NCBI GenBank assembly: GCA_019056875.1
Contig: DXJA01000067.1
Location: 1-9,996, forward strand
Source of the DNA: Candidatus Jordarchaeum madagascarense
Lineage (GTDB): Archaea > Asgardarchaeota > Jordiarchaeia > Jordiarchaeales > Jordiarchaeaceae
Direction: 5' to 3'
DNA: 9,996 nucleotides
Part shown: piece by piece, positions 1 to 6,022 of the stretch
Layout of the letters: each line of letters opens with the position of its first letter
How positions within the stretch are numbered: position 1 is the stretch's first letter
Made by a program: the position numbers and the translations under genes
Notes under the pieces: model-generated
The model's input: only the letters and a program-made list of their open reading frames with translations
Databases searched by the model: none
Told to the model about the DNA's origin: nothing

Positions 1-20
1 AACGTTAGCCGGTGAACAAG

Positions 21-124
21 GCGAATCGCTAGAACTCTCAACATTTTGTTTATTCAAAGCTCGACTTTCAGCTGATAAGCGGGAGCTTCACCGTTGAGAG
101 TTTTCTCAGCGGATTTGAATTCGC
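21..124. repeat. Long imperfect inverted repeat overlapping the tRNA-Ala 3' region
   Basis: AACTCTCAAC (33-42) is perfectly complementary to GTTGAGAGTT (93-102), with 50 bases between. The stem continues outward with CGCT (27-30) against AGCG (108-111) and GCGAAT (21-26) against ATTCGC (119-124), separated by small internal loops. About 20 base pairs in total are possible. The outer strands use bases that also belong to the tRNA-Ala T arm, so the two folds compete. Confidence 0.6.
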
Positions 125-152
125 GAACCCTAAACTTTGTTGAGGGGTTTCC
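121..152 (-). other. Insertion in the T arm of tRNA-Ala (probable intron)
   Basis: The T-stem strand GCGG is separated from TTCAAATCCGC by about 31 bases. On the minus strand CGCG(GGA)AACCC pairs with GGGTTCGCG, giving two helices separated by a three-base bulge, which recalls one half of an archaeal bulge-helix-bulge splice site. The exact boundaries are uncertain because no choice gives a fully normal 5-bp stem with a 7-base loop. Confidence 0.4.
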
Positions 153-180
153 CGCGGCCTCCTGGCTGCAAACCAGGCGC

Positions 181-207
181 TCTTGGCTCCCGCTATCTCT
201 AGCGGAA
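181..207 (-). other. Intron in the D arm of tRNA-Ala
   Basis: These 27 bases separate GCTCAGTGGAAGA from GCGCCTGG. Removing them gives the standard alanine D arm GCTCAGTGGAAGAGCG. A four-base repeat (TCTT on the plus strand at 181-184 and 208-211) means the joint can slide up to four bases without changing the product. The insert folds as an 8-bp hairpin (TTCCGCTA / TAGCGGGA, one G-T pair) closed by GAGA. The splice motif itself was not verified. Confidence 0.65.
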
Positions 208-376
208 TCTTCCACTGAGCTATGAGCCCTCTTTTCTTCTTTTTCTTGTTGTTGTTAGTTTACGTTTGTGTTGTGGTATTTTAGTTTTTCGAAGATTCGT
301 GGTGGTCTTGTTTTACTTGTTTGGTGTTAATCTGTTTTTAACTGGGGCGGATGTTTTTTGGGTTTTTTGGTTGGTT

Positions 377-916
377 TTATTTTAGGATTACGTATGTGGT
401 GGTTTTTGTTACTCCTTCGGCTTCTCTTAGTTCGTCGAGGCGTTTTTTTAGTTCTTCAATGTTTTTTACTCCCATGAATGCGACGATGTCGTCTTTGCCG
501 CTGATTTCGTAGATTTTTTTGACTGATGGGTTTTTTAATAATGCTTGGGCTATTTTTGAGGTGTAGTATCCGGTGCTGGAGATAATCATGACCATGGTTT
601 GAATGTCTTTTGGGGGTTCTTTCTTTTCTTTGGTTTTTAACTCGCTTAGTATGATTCTTGTTGTGGTGGAGGAAACGCCGTGGGTTTCTCGGATTAAATC
701 CACATATCCGTTTAGTTGGTCGATGGAGTTGGCTTTAACGAAGGCTACGAGGTCAAATTCGCCGCAGAGTTCGTTTATGCCGGTCACACCTGGTAATTCT
801 GAAACGGTTTTAAATAGTTCATTGGGGTTGCTTCCCGTGGTTGTTTCCACCATGATTAGGGCTTCTACCCCTTCCGGGGTTCGTAGGGATAGATCCGAAG
901 AAACATTTTTTGACAT
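377..916 (-). CDS. Tandem Lrp/AsnC ligand-binding (RAM) domain protein without HTH
   Basis: The protein has 179 residues and two copies of the Lrp/AsnC C-terminal sensing fold: about residues 18-91 and 106-178, joined by a charged Lys/Glu-rich linker. Each copy has the family pattern of a beta strand, a helix (NELFKTVSELPGV; TSKIAQALLKNPSV), then a Gly-x-x-Asp turn and hydrophobic strand (CGEFDLVAFV at 51-60; SGKDDIVAFM at 139-148), ending in a Thr-rich strand. There is no N-terminal helix-turn-helix, so it is unlikely to bind DNA alone. In the family this domain binds amino acids or other small effectors and drives oligomerisation; stand-alone versions are known in archaea and may modulate full-length regulators. 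The ATG start has GGTGGG about eight bases upstream (925-930). The effector is unknown. The transporter gene is upstream on the same strand but 237 bases away. Confidence 0.82.
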   Translation of the reverse strand: MSKNVSSDLSLRTPEGVEALIMVETTTGSNPNELFKTVSELPGVTGINELCGEFDLVAFVKANSIDQLNGYVDLIRETHGVSSTTTRIILSELKTKEKKEPPKDIQTMVMIISSTGYYTSKIAQALLKNPSVKKIYEISGKDDIVAFMGVKNIEELKKRLDELREAEGVTKTTTYVILK

Positions 917-970
917 GGGTCTTGCCCACCATTTTAATCAATAATCTAGAACTTTCTAATGAATGCCATA

Positions 971-978
971 GATATAAC
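971..978 (-). promoter_or_regulatory. TATA-like element for the RAM-domain gene
   Basis: On the minus strand GTTATATC lies about 55 bases ahead of the ATG and is preceded by the purine-rich GAAAAGC, which could serve as a BRE. It would start transcription roughly 30 bases before the start codon. This is inference from position and composition only. Confidence 0.35.
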
Positions 979-1153
979 GCTTTTCCACCCCTTCCTGCAA
1001 ATAATTTTATTTTCACTTGAAAAGGATTCAAATAGATACGCTCACATCAAAAGATTAACAAATCAAGCTGCTAAGTATCCCAGTAAATTCCTAATACATC
1101 CAAAAATAAATCGGTAAATTTTTATTAGCTCGCAACAAACCTAAATTTTTCTA

Positions 1154-3322
1154 TCAACCTAAAAGCATCGTAGATAGTATCCATAGTATCTGGGTCACGC
1201 CGTCTCCAGTTGCAGCTCCAGCTAATGCATTTAGGTACTTCGTTTCCTCTTTGAGGTACTTGGCTGGCTCTGCTTTGTTCTTTCTATAGACGTAGTAATT
1301 TAGAAGTCCGCCGAAGATCATTGTAACACCAATATATGGTGGTATTATTACTCCGACTGCAAGGGAAATAGCCGACCAATTATATTTCGATAAAATTATT
1401 CCAACTGCAAATCCCACGGAGAAACATAATAGTGCGCCCATACTGTATCCCTCTAAAAACCAGCTTTGTTCGTACCAAGGTTCAAAGGCGTTAAGAATGG
1501 TTTGAAATATTGCTGTGGGATCTGTTATGGTGGTGGTTCCGGCAAAGGCTCCAAGATACGTAAGATTTCTGAGTTCAACCATGCTCATGAAGAAAAGCCC
1601 TGCGATGGCTGCTGCTGGTGCGGGGAAAGTAGCGGTTCCAAATCCTCCCCAGGCGTAGAGTTGCATGATGATGAAAGCTGATATAAAGGCGCCAAAAACT
1701 ATGCCTATTAGCATTGCCTTTGTGATTACTCTGTCTTTAACTTTTAGTTCGCGTCCTACCTTGATTCTTCCGATATATCTTGCAGTTGATTGTTGCCATG
1801 TGTTGAGTATTGTGCTGAAAATTATGATGCTTGGTAAGTTTATTGAAAGTATCAAAATTGCAGGCGTGACGACCGTATCCGTTAAATAGTTAGCTGCGAC
1901 GCCAGCTTCGCCAAGTGCGGCTGAAAGCCACCATCCAGAGAAGGCAAGTAAAGGAGAGGAAATCAATGTTAAATACCAAGGAATTTCGAGAACCTTGATT
2001 CCCCAATAGTTTGTGCTTATATCATTCCATGTGTTAAATATCAGTATGCTACCTGCGGCAAAGATTGCTAAGGATATTATCATCAGGTAGACTTTTCGTC
2101 CCTTCATAAACTCTTTGAAATTAGCTACACCGTATCCCATTGACTGTTTCATTCTGTCAAGAGTACCCATTTTTTGTATCGCGAGGTATGGCGCAGCTTG
2201 TTCTGCATCGATTTTCCCTTCGGCAGCCGCCTCGATTATTTGTTTTTGAAGTTCTTTCATTTTTTTCTGGTTTTCGAGTTGCTTTAAACCAAATTTTATG
2301 AGTTCCCAAATTACGCAGGCTATTATAATGCCCATGGCGGCGTAATAAATCATGGGTAGCATGAAATGGGTTCCATAGGTTGCCAATCGACTTCCTTCTT
2401 CCCAAATAAGCCATACAAGGATAGACCAAGCAGAGCCTGCGAAAAGTACTAAAGCCCTTTTCCATCCAATAAAGTAACCTATAGCGCCTATAAGTGGCGA
2501 GTTTGCAATTCCTAAAAAGTTAGGCAACGGACTCGCGGACAAATATGCAATGAGGGTTTGTTTCCACGGAGGTAAAGTACTTAACAACCACGTTCTAAAA
2601 GTACTAAGTGCATTTAACCAGCTTGGTGCAATCCAAGTTGTGGGGAACTGGAATAGGTTCTGTCTAAGAGCAATTCCTAAAGCTGTAAACGCACCAGTGT
2701 AGGCTGCTGCGATTCCCATTCCTTTTAAAAGTGTATTCTTTGCCTCCTCCGTTTCCCCCAATCCCTCGATCGTCCTATAAACTGGAACCATCGCTGGCCA
2801 TGTAAATTTCATATAATAATCTTTGAAGGGGAACATTAAAAATAACCCCGCTATCCCAGCAAAAAGTCCTAATGTAATTAGAAGCTCTGGAGTAATTAAA
2901 CTATTATACCACATCTGCCCGCTGAAAACGAATTCAAACCATTTATTAATGTTTTGGAGCCAGAATATCGGGTCAAGTTTTCTAGTGCTAATCATCTCGG
3001 AGTAAATAACTATTGCGGGTAAGCTGGCAATTACACCAACGCCTACTAGAATGGTTCCCTCCGCAACACTGGTAACTACAACGTTTTCCTGAGGATCATA
3101 CTTGCCCCTGAATGTTAGTAAAATGTACCCTACCAACATCGTTCCTGCTATGAAGGTGAAGCCTGTCTTTAGACTAATGTAGATTGCAAGAAAGACATAG
3201 ATACTGCCAACAAAAAGCCCGTAAATGACTGCTCTCTTTGTGAAAGGTGACCGTCTGGGAGTCTCTGGTTCAACTTCGGTTGAAGGCTCTAGTTCTTTTT
3301 TCTTTGGCAATAAGAAAACCAC
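1154..3322 (-). CDS. OPT/YSL-type oligopeptide transporter family membrane protein
   Basis: The protein has 722 residues, is strongly hydrophobic, and has roughly 14 membrane segments by eye. A short charged N-terminal tail (residues 1-29) is followed by a first segment at about 31-50 and a second at 54-72. The early signature ENVVVTSVAEG (79-89) resembles the conserved Asn-Val...Ser-Ala-Gly region of OPT transporters. A soluble Lys/Glu-rich loop lies mid-protein, and a Gly/Ala-rich stretch (AGAATGDGVTQ) comes shortly before the C-terminus. Members move oligopeptides or metal chelates, usually driven by protons; the substrate here cannot be told. The start is GTG (3322-3320) with no clear Shine-Dalgarno sequence; a TATA-like box lies about 45 bases ahead, so the leader would be short. 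The family call rests on fold-level resemblance. An unclassified polytopic membrane protein is the alternative. Confidence 0.7.
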   Translation of the reverse strand: MVFLLPKKKELEPSTEVEPETPRRSPFTKRAVIYGLFVGSIYVFLAIYISLKTGFTFIAGTMLVGYILLTFRGKYDPQENVVVTSVAEGTILVGVGVIASLPAIVIYSEMISTRKLDPIFWLQNINKWFEFVFSGQMWYNSLITPELLITLGLFAGIAGLFLMFPFKDYYMKFTWPAMVPVYRTIEGLGETEEAKNTLLKGMGIAAAYTGAFTALGIALRQNLFQFPTTWIAPSWLNALSTFRTWLLSTLPPWKQTLIAYLSASPLPNFLGIANSPLIGAIGYFIGWKRALVLFAGSAWSILVWLIWEEGSRLATYGTHFMLPMIYYAAMGIIIACVIWELIKFGLKQLENQKKMKELQKQIIEAAAEGKIDAEQAAPYLAIQKMGTLDRMKQSMGYGVANFKEFMKGRKVYLMIISLAIFAAGSILIFNTWNDISTNYWGIKVLEIPWYLTLISSPLLAFSGWWLSAALGEAGVAANYLTDTVVTPAILILSINLPSIIIFSTILNTWQQSTARYIGRIKVGRELKVKDRVITKAMLIGIVFGAFISAFIIMQLYAWGGFGTATFPAPAAAIAGLFFMSMVELRNLTYLGAFAGTTTITDPTAIFQTILNAFEPWYEQSWFLEGYSMGALLCFSVGFAVGIILSKYNWSAISLAVGVIIPPYIGVTMIFGGLLNYYVYRKNKAEPAKYLKEETKYLNALAGAATGDGVTQILWILSTMLLG

Positions 3323-3353
3323 ACAAATCTTTTATGCGTAAACAAATCTTTTT

Positions 3354-3399
3354 ATTGTACCTCTATAAAAACTTTTTCTTAAATGCAAGAAAGTACAAT
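3354..3399 (-). promoter_or_regulatory. Promoter of the OPT transporter inside an inverted repeat
   Basis: The minus strand shows the TATA-like TTTTATAG at 3371-3364, about 45 bases before the GTG start. It is bracketed by a perfect 7-base inverted repeat, ATTGTAC (3354-3360) and GTACAAT (3393-3399). Such an arrangement could be an operator controlling access to the TATA box, or chance in AT-rich DNA. Confidence 0.35.
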
Positions 3400-3509
3400 C
3401 CATCAAAGCCTATAACTTTCCAAAAAAAATTAGGCAAAACCTAAAAACACATCATACAAATAGAAATCAGCTTTCGATAGTGCTAATTTAAAAATCGATG
3501 GGAAAGACT

Positions 3510-3519
3510 TTTTAATAAA
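3510..3519 (+). promoter_or_regulatory. TATA-like element for tRNA-Ile
   Basis: TTTTTAATAA, preceded by the purine-rich GGGAAAGAC (BRE-like), lies about 45-50 bases ahead of the tRNA-Ile 5' end. Transcription would begin about 20 bases before the mature end. Confidence 0.4.
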
Positions 3520-3562
3520 AAATAACATCAATAATTCCACTAGAACTGTTGCCTGTTACTTT

Positions 3563-3670
3563 GGGCCCATAGCTCAGCTTGGTTAGAGCGTTCGGCTGAT
3601 AACCGAAAGACCTTGAGGGAAATACCTGAAAGGGTCAAAGTCACGCGTTCGAATCGCGTTGGGCCCACCA
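3563..3670 (+). tRNA. tRNA-Ile(GAU) with variable-arm intron, CCA encoded
   Basis: The acceptor GGGCCCA pairs fully with TGGGCCC (3660-3666), followed by A73 and a genome-encoded CCA (3668-3670). The D arm is AGCTCAGCTTGGTTAGAGCG. The anticodon arm is TTCGG, CTGATAA, CCGAA, with anticodon GAT at 3598-3600. The T arm is ACGCG, TTCGAAT, CGCGT. All four stems are perfect. Between the anticodon stem and the T stem there are 31 extra bases; removing them leaves a normal variable loop and a 77-base mature tRNA including CCA. A hairpin with a T-run follows the gene. Confidence 0.95.
3608..3638 (+). other. Non-canonical intron in the variable arm of tRNA-Ile
   Basis: The 31-base insert lies just after the 3' strand of the anticodon stem. 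Both ends share AAAG (3606-3609 and 3637-3640), so the joint can slide by a few bases without changing the product. It folds with GACCTT pairing to AGGGTC. Archaeal tRNA introns usually sit one base after the anticodon; this is outside that site, so it needs an endonuclease that tolerates relaxed motifs. Confidence 0.85.
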
Positions 3671-3671
3671 T

Positions 3672-3695
3672 AAAATCCTTCTGTTTTGGATTTTT
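3672..3695 (+). terminator. Hairpin plus T-run after tRNA-Ile
   Basis: AAAATCC (3672-3678) and GGATTTT (3688-3694) form a 7-bp stem around a nine-base loop, ending in five T's. It begins two bases after the encoded CCA. The T-run fits archaeal termination; the hairpin may be incidental. Confidence 0.45.
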
Positions 3696-3776
3696 CAGTT
3701 TAAATTAATTCAATAATATAAAAGTCTATGTTAAAACAAAAACAAAGTTTTTCAGATTGTAAAAATTCACGATAAA

Positions 3777-3796
3777 TTTAAATAAAGCTTTAAGTA
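3777..3796 (+). promoter_or_regulatory. TATA-like element for initiator tRNA
   Basis: TTTAAATA (3777-3784), followed by a second AT-rich CTTTAAGTA, predicts a transcript start near 3805-3820. This precedes both possible 5' ends of the tRNA (3818 and 3840). Confidence 0.35.
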
Positions 3797-3849
3797 CAAA
3801 ATTCTTGACCCTACAGTAGCGGGAAGAGTGTCGCTTGTTAGCGGGATAG

Positions 3850-3877
3850 ATTAACTCTCTTTTGAGGGAAAGTCTAA
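3850..3877 (+). other. First D-arm intron of initiator tRNA-Met
   Basis: The 28 bases lie between tRNA positions 10 and 11. It starts ATTAACTCT and folds with CTCTC (3855-3859) pairing GAGGG (3864-3868) around TTTT. Its removal is required to rebuild G10-G11-G12. Confidence 0.8.
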
Positions 3878-3882
3878 GGTAG

Positions 3883-3912
3883 ATTAACTCTTCTTAATGA
3901 AGAGAAAGCTCA
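3883..3912 (+). other. Second D-arm intron of initiator tRNA-Met
   Basis: About 30 bases follow G15. It also starts ATTAACTCT and folds with CTCTTC (3888-3893) pairing GAAGAG (3899-3904) around TTAAT. The 3' boundary is ambiguous because CTCA is repeated (3909-3912 and 3913-3916); ending at 3908 instead would leave a D loop four bases longer. Confidence 0.75.
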
Positions 3913-3985
3913 CTCAGGAGATCCCGCGGGGCTCATAACCCCGAGATCAGTGGTTCAAATCCACTTCCCGCTACCAATTCTCCAT

Positions 3986-3991
3986 TTTTCT
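3986..3991 (+). terminator. T-run after initiator tRNA-Met
   Basis: A short T-run (ATTTTTC) begins about ten bases after the encoded CCA, a typical archaeal tRNA end. No hairpin is visible. Confidence 0.3.
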
Positions 3992-4064
3992 AATCCTATG
4001 GTAAAAATCTGGTGTTATTAATTTCTTTTATAGTAATTAGGTTTCTGCAACTGGAGGGGTGCGG

Positions 4065-4904
4065 TTATTTTGTTTTTACTCCTATGAATCGCCAGAGGGG
4101 GCATATCCATTTTAGGTAGATGTGTTTTGCGTATAGGTCAACCAATCCGGGGAGTGTTTTTGATATTTTTTGTTTTATTTTTCTTGTAGGGTCTTCTGGT
4201 GGTGGGTCGCGGAGGGATTTTAATTTAAGGCTTAGTTCTATCGAGTAGAGGTCTATTCCTTCGTTTTTGAATATTCGGATCATTTTTGGGAATAAGGGTT
4301 GGAAGGGTACGTAGGTTTTGGTGGCTCTTCCTGTGGCTCTTACGTATATGTCTGCTAGTTTTCGGGGTAGGAGTGATTCGAAAGGCAAGGCGTAGTGCCC
4401 GTCTCTGGCAACTATTATTGGGGCTATTCTGTTGGGGCATGTTACATATATTAGTCCTTTTGGTTTGAGTACTCTGCTTACTTCTTTGACACATTTTTCC
4501 GCGTCTTCCACGTGTTCGATTACATCGTTGCAGGATACTATGTCAAAGGTATTATTTTTGAAAGGTAGGTCTAGCCCGCTTCCCCTTAGGACATATATTT
4601 CCTGTTTATTGTCTTGTGCCCATGATCTGGCTATTAGTGGATACATTTTTTCCATATCTATGCTTACTATTTGTGCTCCATTTTTTGTGAAGGCTATCGA
4701 TATCCCGCCTGAACCACACCCGAGGTCTAAAACTCTCTTGTTGTTAATGTTTTCAAAATGGTTTAAGAGGTCTACGATTTCCTGTCCTCTTTCGATGCCT
4801 TTGAAGGTGTATTCTGTGTAGGGGGCGTATAGTAGGTGTGTTGGGGGAAGAAATGGGCCTACAAATTCGTCCCAGAGTTCTCTAGTTGTTTTTTTCCTAG
4901 ACAT
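4065..4904 (-). CDS. Class I SAM-dependent methyltransferase (paralogue 1)
   Basis: The protein has 279 residues. The Rossmann-fold SAM site is clear: motif I VLDLGCGSGG (58-67), an acidic residue ending the second strand (D83 in SIDME), LDLPF (111-115), DIVSCNDVIEHV (121-132), and the strand after VLKPKG (146-150) leading to TCPN. The region 178-191 (LLPRKLADIYVRAT) is shared exactly with the next gene. The C-terminal part (KHIYLKWICPLWRFIG) is aromatic and hydrophobic and might touch a membrane or lipid substrate; that is inference. The methyl acceptor is unknown. The ATG is preceded by GGCGAGG, six bases away. It lies 180 bases downstream of its paralogue on the same strand, with its own AT-rich upstream element. 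Confidence 0.85.
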   Translation of the reverse strand: MSRKKTTRELWDEFVGPFLPPTHLLYAPYTEYTFKGIERGQEIVDLLNHFENINNKRVLDLGCGSGGISIAFTKNGAQIVSIDMEKMYPLIARSWAQDNKQEIYVLRGSGLDLPFKNNTFDIVSCNDVIEHVEDAEKCVKEVSRVLKPKGLIYVTCPNRIAPIIVARDGHYALPFESLLPRKLADIYVRATGRATKTYVPFQPLFPKMIRIFKNEGIDLYSIELSLKLKSLRDPPPEDPTRKIKQKISKTLPGLVDLYAKHIYLKWICPLWRFIGVKTK

Positions 4905-4951
4905 TTTTTTCCTCGCCTGAAAGTAAACACCACTTTACGTTAACGCGATTA

Positions 4952-4960
4952 ACTTTAAAG
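4952..4960 (-). promoter_or_regulatory. Possible TATA element for methyltransferase 1
   Basis: The CTTTAAAG-like palindrome lies about 48 bases ahead of the ATG. It suggests separate transcription from the upstream paralogue, but support is positional only. Confidence 0.25.
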
Positions 4961-5084
4961 TTTTCCATACTATTACATGTAGATAACAAAAATAGTTTGC
5001 CACACAAATTTTGGAATAAATGATTGGTGGAAGATACTTATTTCCCTTTTATCATTTCTTGCTAGTTGTTGCTTGGGTTTGTTC

Positions 5085-5888
5085 TTATTTTTTCTTTCCG
5101 ATAAATATCCAGAATGGGCTTATCCATTTTAAGTAAACATGTTTACTGTAAAAATTTACGAGACCGGGAAATTTTTCGTATAGTGAAGTTTTTTTAAATT
5201 CGTTGATTTTATTTCCGAGTTCAAATGAAAAGAGTTCTATGCCGACTTTTTTGAACATTTTAATCAGTTTTGAGTATGTTGGTAGAAATATTACCTCCGT
5301 TTTTTCGCCTCTATTGGTTGCTCTTACGTATATGTCTGCTAGTTTTCGTGGGAGTAGTACTATTAGGGGCAAAAAGTAGTGATTGTCTTCCCATATGAGT
5401 CTAGGAGACATCTTGTTGGGGCATGTTATGTAAACTAATCCCTCTTTTTTGAGGATGCGCGATACTTCTCTTACCAGATTATCTGGTCTCTCTAGGTGTT
5501 CGATGATATCGCTACAGAGTATTACGTCGAACGATTTATCTTTAAACGGCATTTCTTCTCCGCTTGCAAGCATTTGGTTGAGCATTACCCCGTTTTCTTC
5601 TGCCCATCTTTGAGAAACGATAGTATACTTTCTTTCTGTATCAAAATTAACTGTTTCTATATTATTTTTAACAAATGCAATGGATATTCCTCCTGAGCCT
5701 GAACCGATGTCTAAAACACGCTTGCCTTTTAACTGTTTGAAATTTTTGAGTGTATCAATTAACCATTGTCCTCTCTCTATTCCCATAAAAGTATATTTTA
5801 AGTACAGGTCGTAGAGCTTGTATGACCCAGGAACCATTGGGGTGATAAGCTCTTTCCAAAGTTCTTGAGCTGTTTTTTTATGAGTCAT
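5085..5888 (-). CDS. Class I SAM-dependent methyltransferase (paralogue 2)
   Basis: The protein has 267 residues and is co-linear with paralogue 1. Motif I is VLDIGSGSGG (58-67), so Ser replaces Cys. The acidic residue is D83 (NFDTE). The middle motifs are EEMPF and DVILCSDIIEHL, and LKKEGLVYITCPN follows. The shared block LLPRKLADIYVRAT is at 178-191, and the C-terminus has the same aromatic pattern (KHVYLKWISPFWIFIG). It lacks about 12 residues of the Pro/Lys-rich stretch that paralogue 1 has near 232-245. The ATG is preceded by TGAGGCG about six bases away, almost the same ribosome-binding context as paralogue 1. The acceptor is unknown; a small-molecule or lipid methyltransferase is the general expectation. 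Confidence 0.85.
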   Translation of the reverse strand: MTHKKTAQELWKELITPMVPGSYKLYDLYLKYTFMGIERGQWLIDTLKNFKQLKGKRVLDIGSGSGGISIAFVKNNIETVNFDTERKYTIVSQRWAEENGVMLNQMLASGEEMPFKDKSFDVILCSDIIEHLERPDNLVREVSRILKKEGLVYITCPNKMSPRLIWEDNHYFLPLIVLLPRKLADIYVRATNRGEKTEVIFLPTYSKLIKMFKKVGIELFSFELGNKINEFKKTSLYEKFPGLVNFYSKHVYLKWISPFWIFIGKKK

Positions 5889-5927
5889 AGTAACGCCTCA
5901 TCTGAAAGTATTTCGAATTATGGCTAA

Positions 5928-5941
5928 GAATATAATAAATC
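5928..5941 (-). promoter_or_regulatory. TATA-like element for methyltransferase 2
   Basis: On the minus strand GATTTATTATATTC lies about 40 bases ahead of the ATG, leaving a leader of roughly 15-20 bases that contains the TGAGGCG ribosome-binding site. Confidence 0.4.
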
Positions 5942-6022
5942 TTTGGTATAATTTAAAAAAAGTTTTGGAATTTTGGTACTATCTATGGGGTTTGAATTTT
6001 CTTATTGATAGTTTTATTTTGG

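Larger units (their letters stand above)
81..229 (-). tRNA. tRNA-Ala(UGC), multiply interrupted, 3' end unresolved
   Basis: Read on the minus strand, the acceptor 5' strand GGGCTCA (229-223) leads into T8-A9 and the D arm GCTCAGTGG. The anticodon arm is perfect: CCTGG, loop TTTGCAG, CCAGG, with anticodon TGC at 170-168. Between them sits a 27-base insertion whose removal restores a normal D stem. After the T-stem strand GCGG (about 156-153) about 31 bases intervene before TTCAAATCCGC (119-109). TGAG (108-105) is the start of the expected acceptor 3' strand TGAGCCC; the missing CCC occurs at 83-81, after 21 more bases. Problems: that joint leaves G rather than A as discriminator, and the T arm comes out one base short. 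The Ala identity is firm. The 3' quarter may be spliced differently, may continue beyond the window, or may be degenerate. No CCA is encoded where I can see it. Confidence 0.6.
3840..3976 (+). tRNA. Initiator tRNA-Met(CAU) with two D-arm introns
   Basis: The acceptor AGCGGGA (3840-3846) pairs with TCCCGCT (3966-3972), then A73 and encoded CCA (3974-3976). The anticodon arm is CGGGG, CTCATAA, CCCCG with CAT at 3934-3936; the run of G-C pairs next to the loop marks the initiator rather than the elongator. The T arm is AGTGG, TTCAAAT, CCACT. The D arm is broken twice. Joining T8-A9-G10 (3847-3849) to GGTAG (3878-3882) and then to CTCAGGAGATCCCG restores the initiator D arm, with G10-G11-G12 pairing C23-C24-C25. 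An extra AGCGGGA at 3818-3824 gives an alternative 5' end, in which 3825-3846 would be a third intron between positions 7 and 8; the mature product would be identical. Confidence 0.9.

Noticed and set aside
231..376. Possible small gene in the T/G-rich spacer
   Set aside because: No open frame with a ribosome-binding site is visible on either strand; the composition bias alone is not evidence of a gene.
603..944. Plus-strand open frame over the RAM-domain gene
   Set aside because: It lies antisense to a gene with two recognisable domains, and its translation shows no family resemblance.
1664..1682. ATGATGA followed by CTGA, resembling box C and box D of a guide RNA
   Set aside because: The boxes are only a few bases apart with no room for a guide, and they lie antisense inside the transporter coding sequence.
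1466..1889. Plus-strand open frames within the transporter gene
   Set aside because: They are antisense to membrane segments of a long, coherent protein, with no supporting start context.
3818..3976. Elongator tRNA-Met or tRNA-Ile2 as the identity of the CAT tRNA
   Set aside because: The A1-T72 pair, the AGCGGGA acceptor and the three G-C pairs beside the anticodon loop are initiator features.
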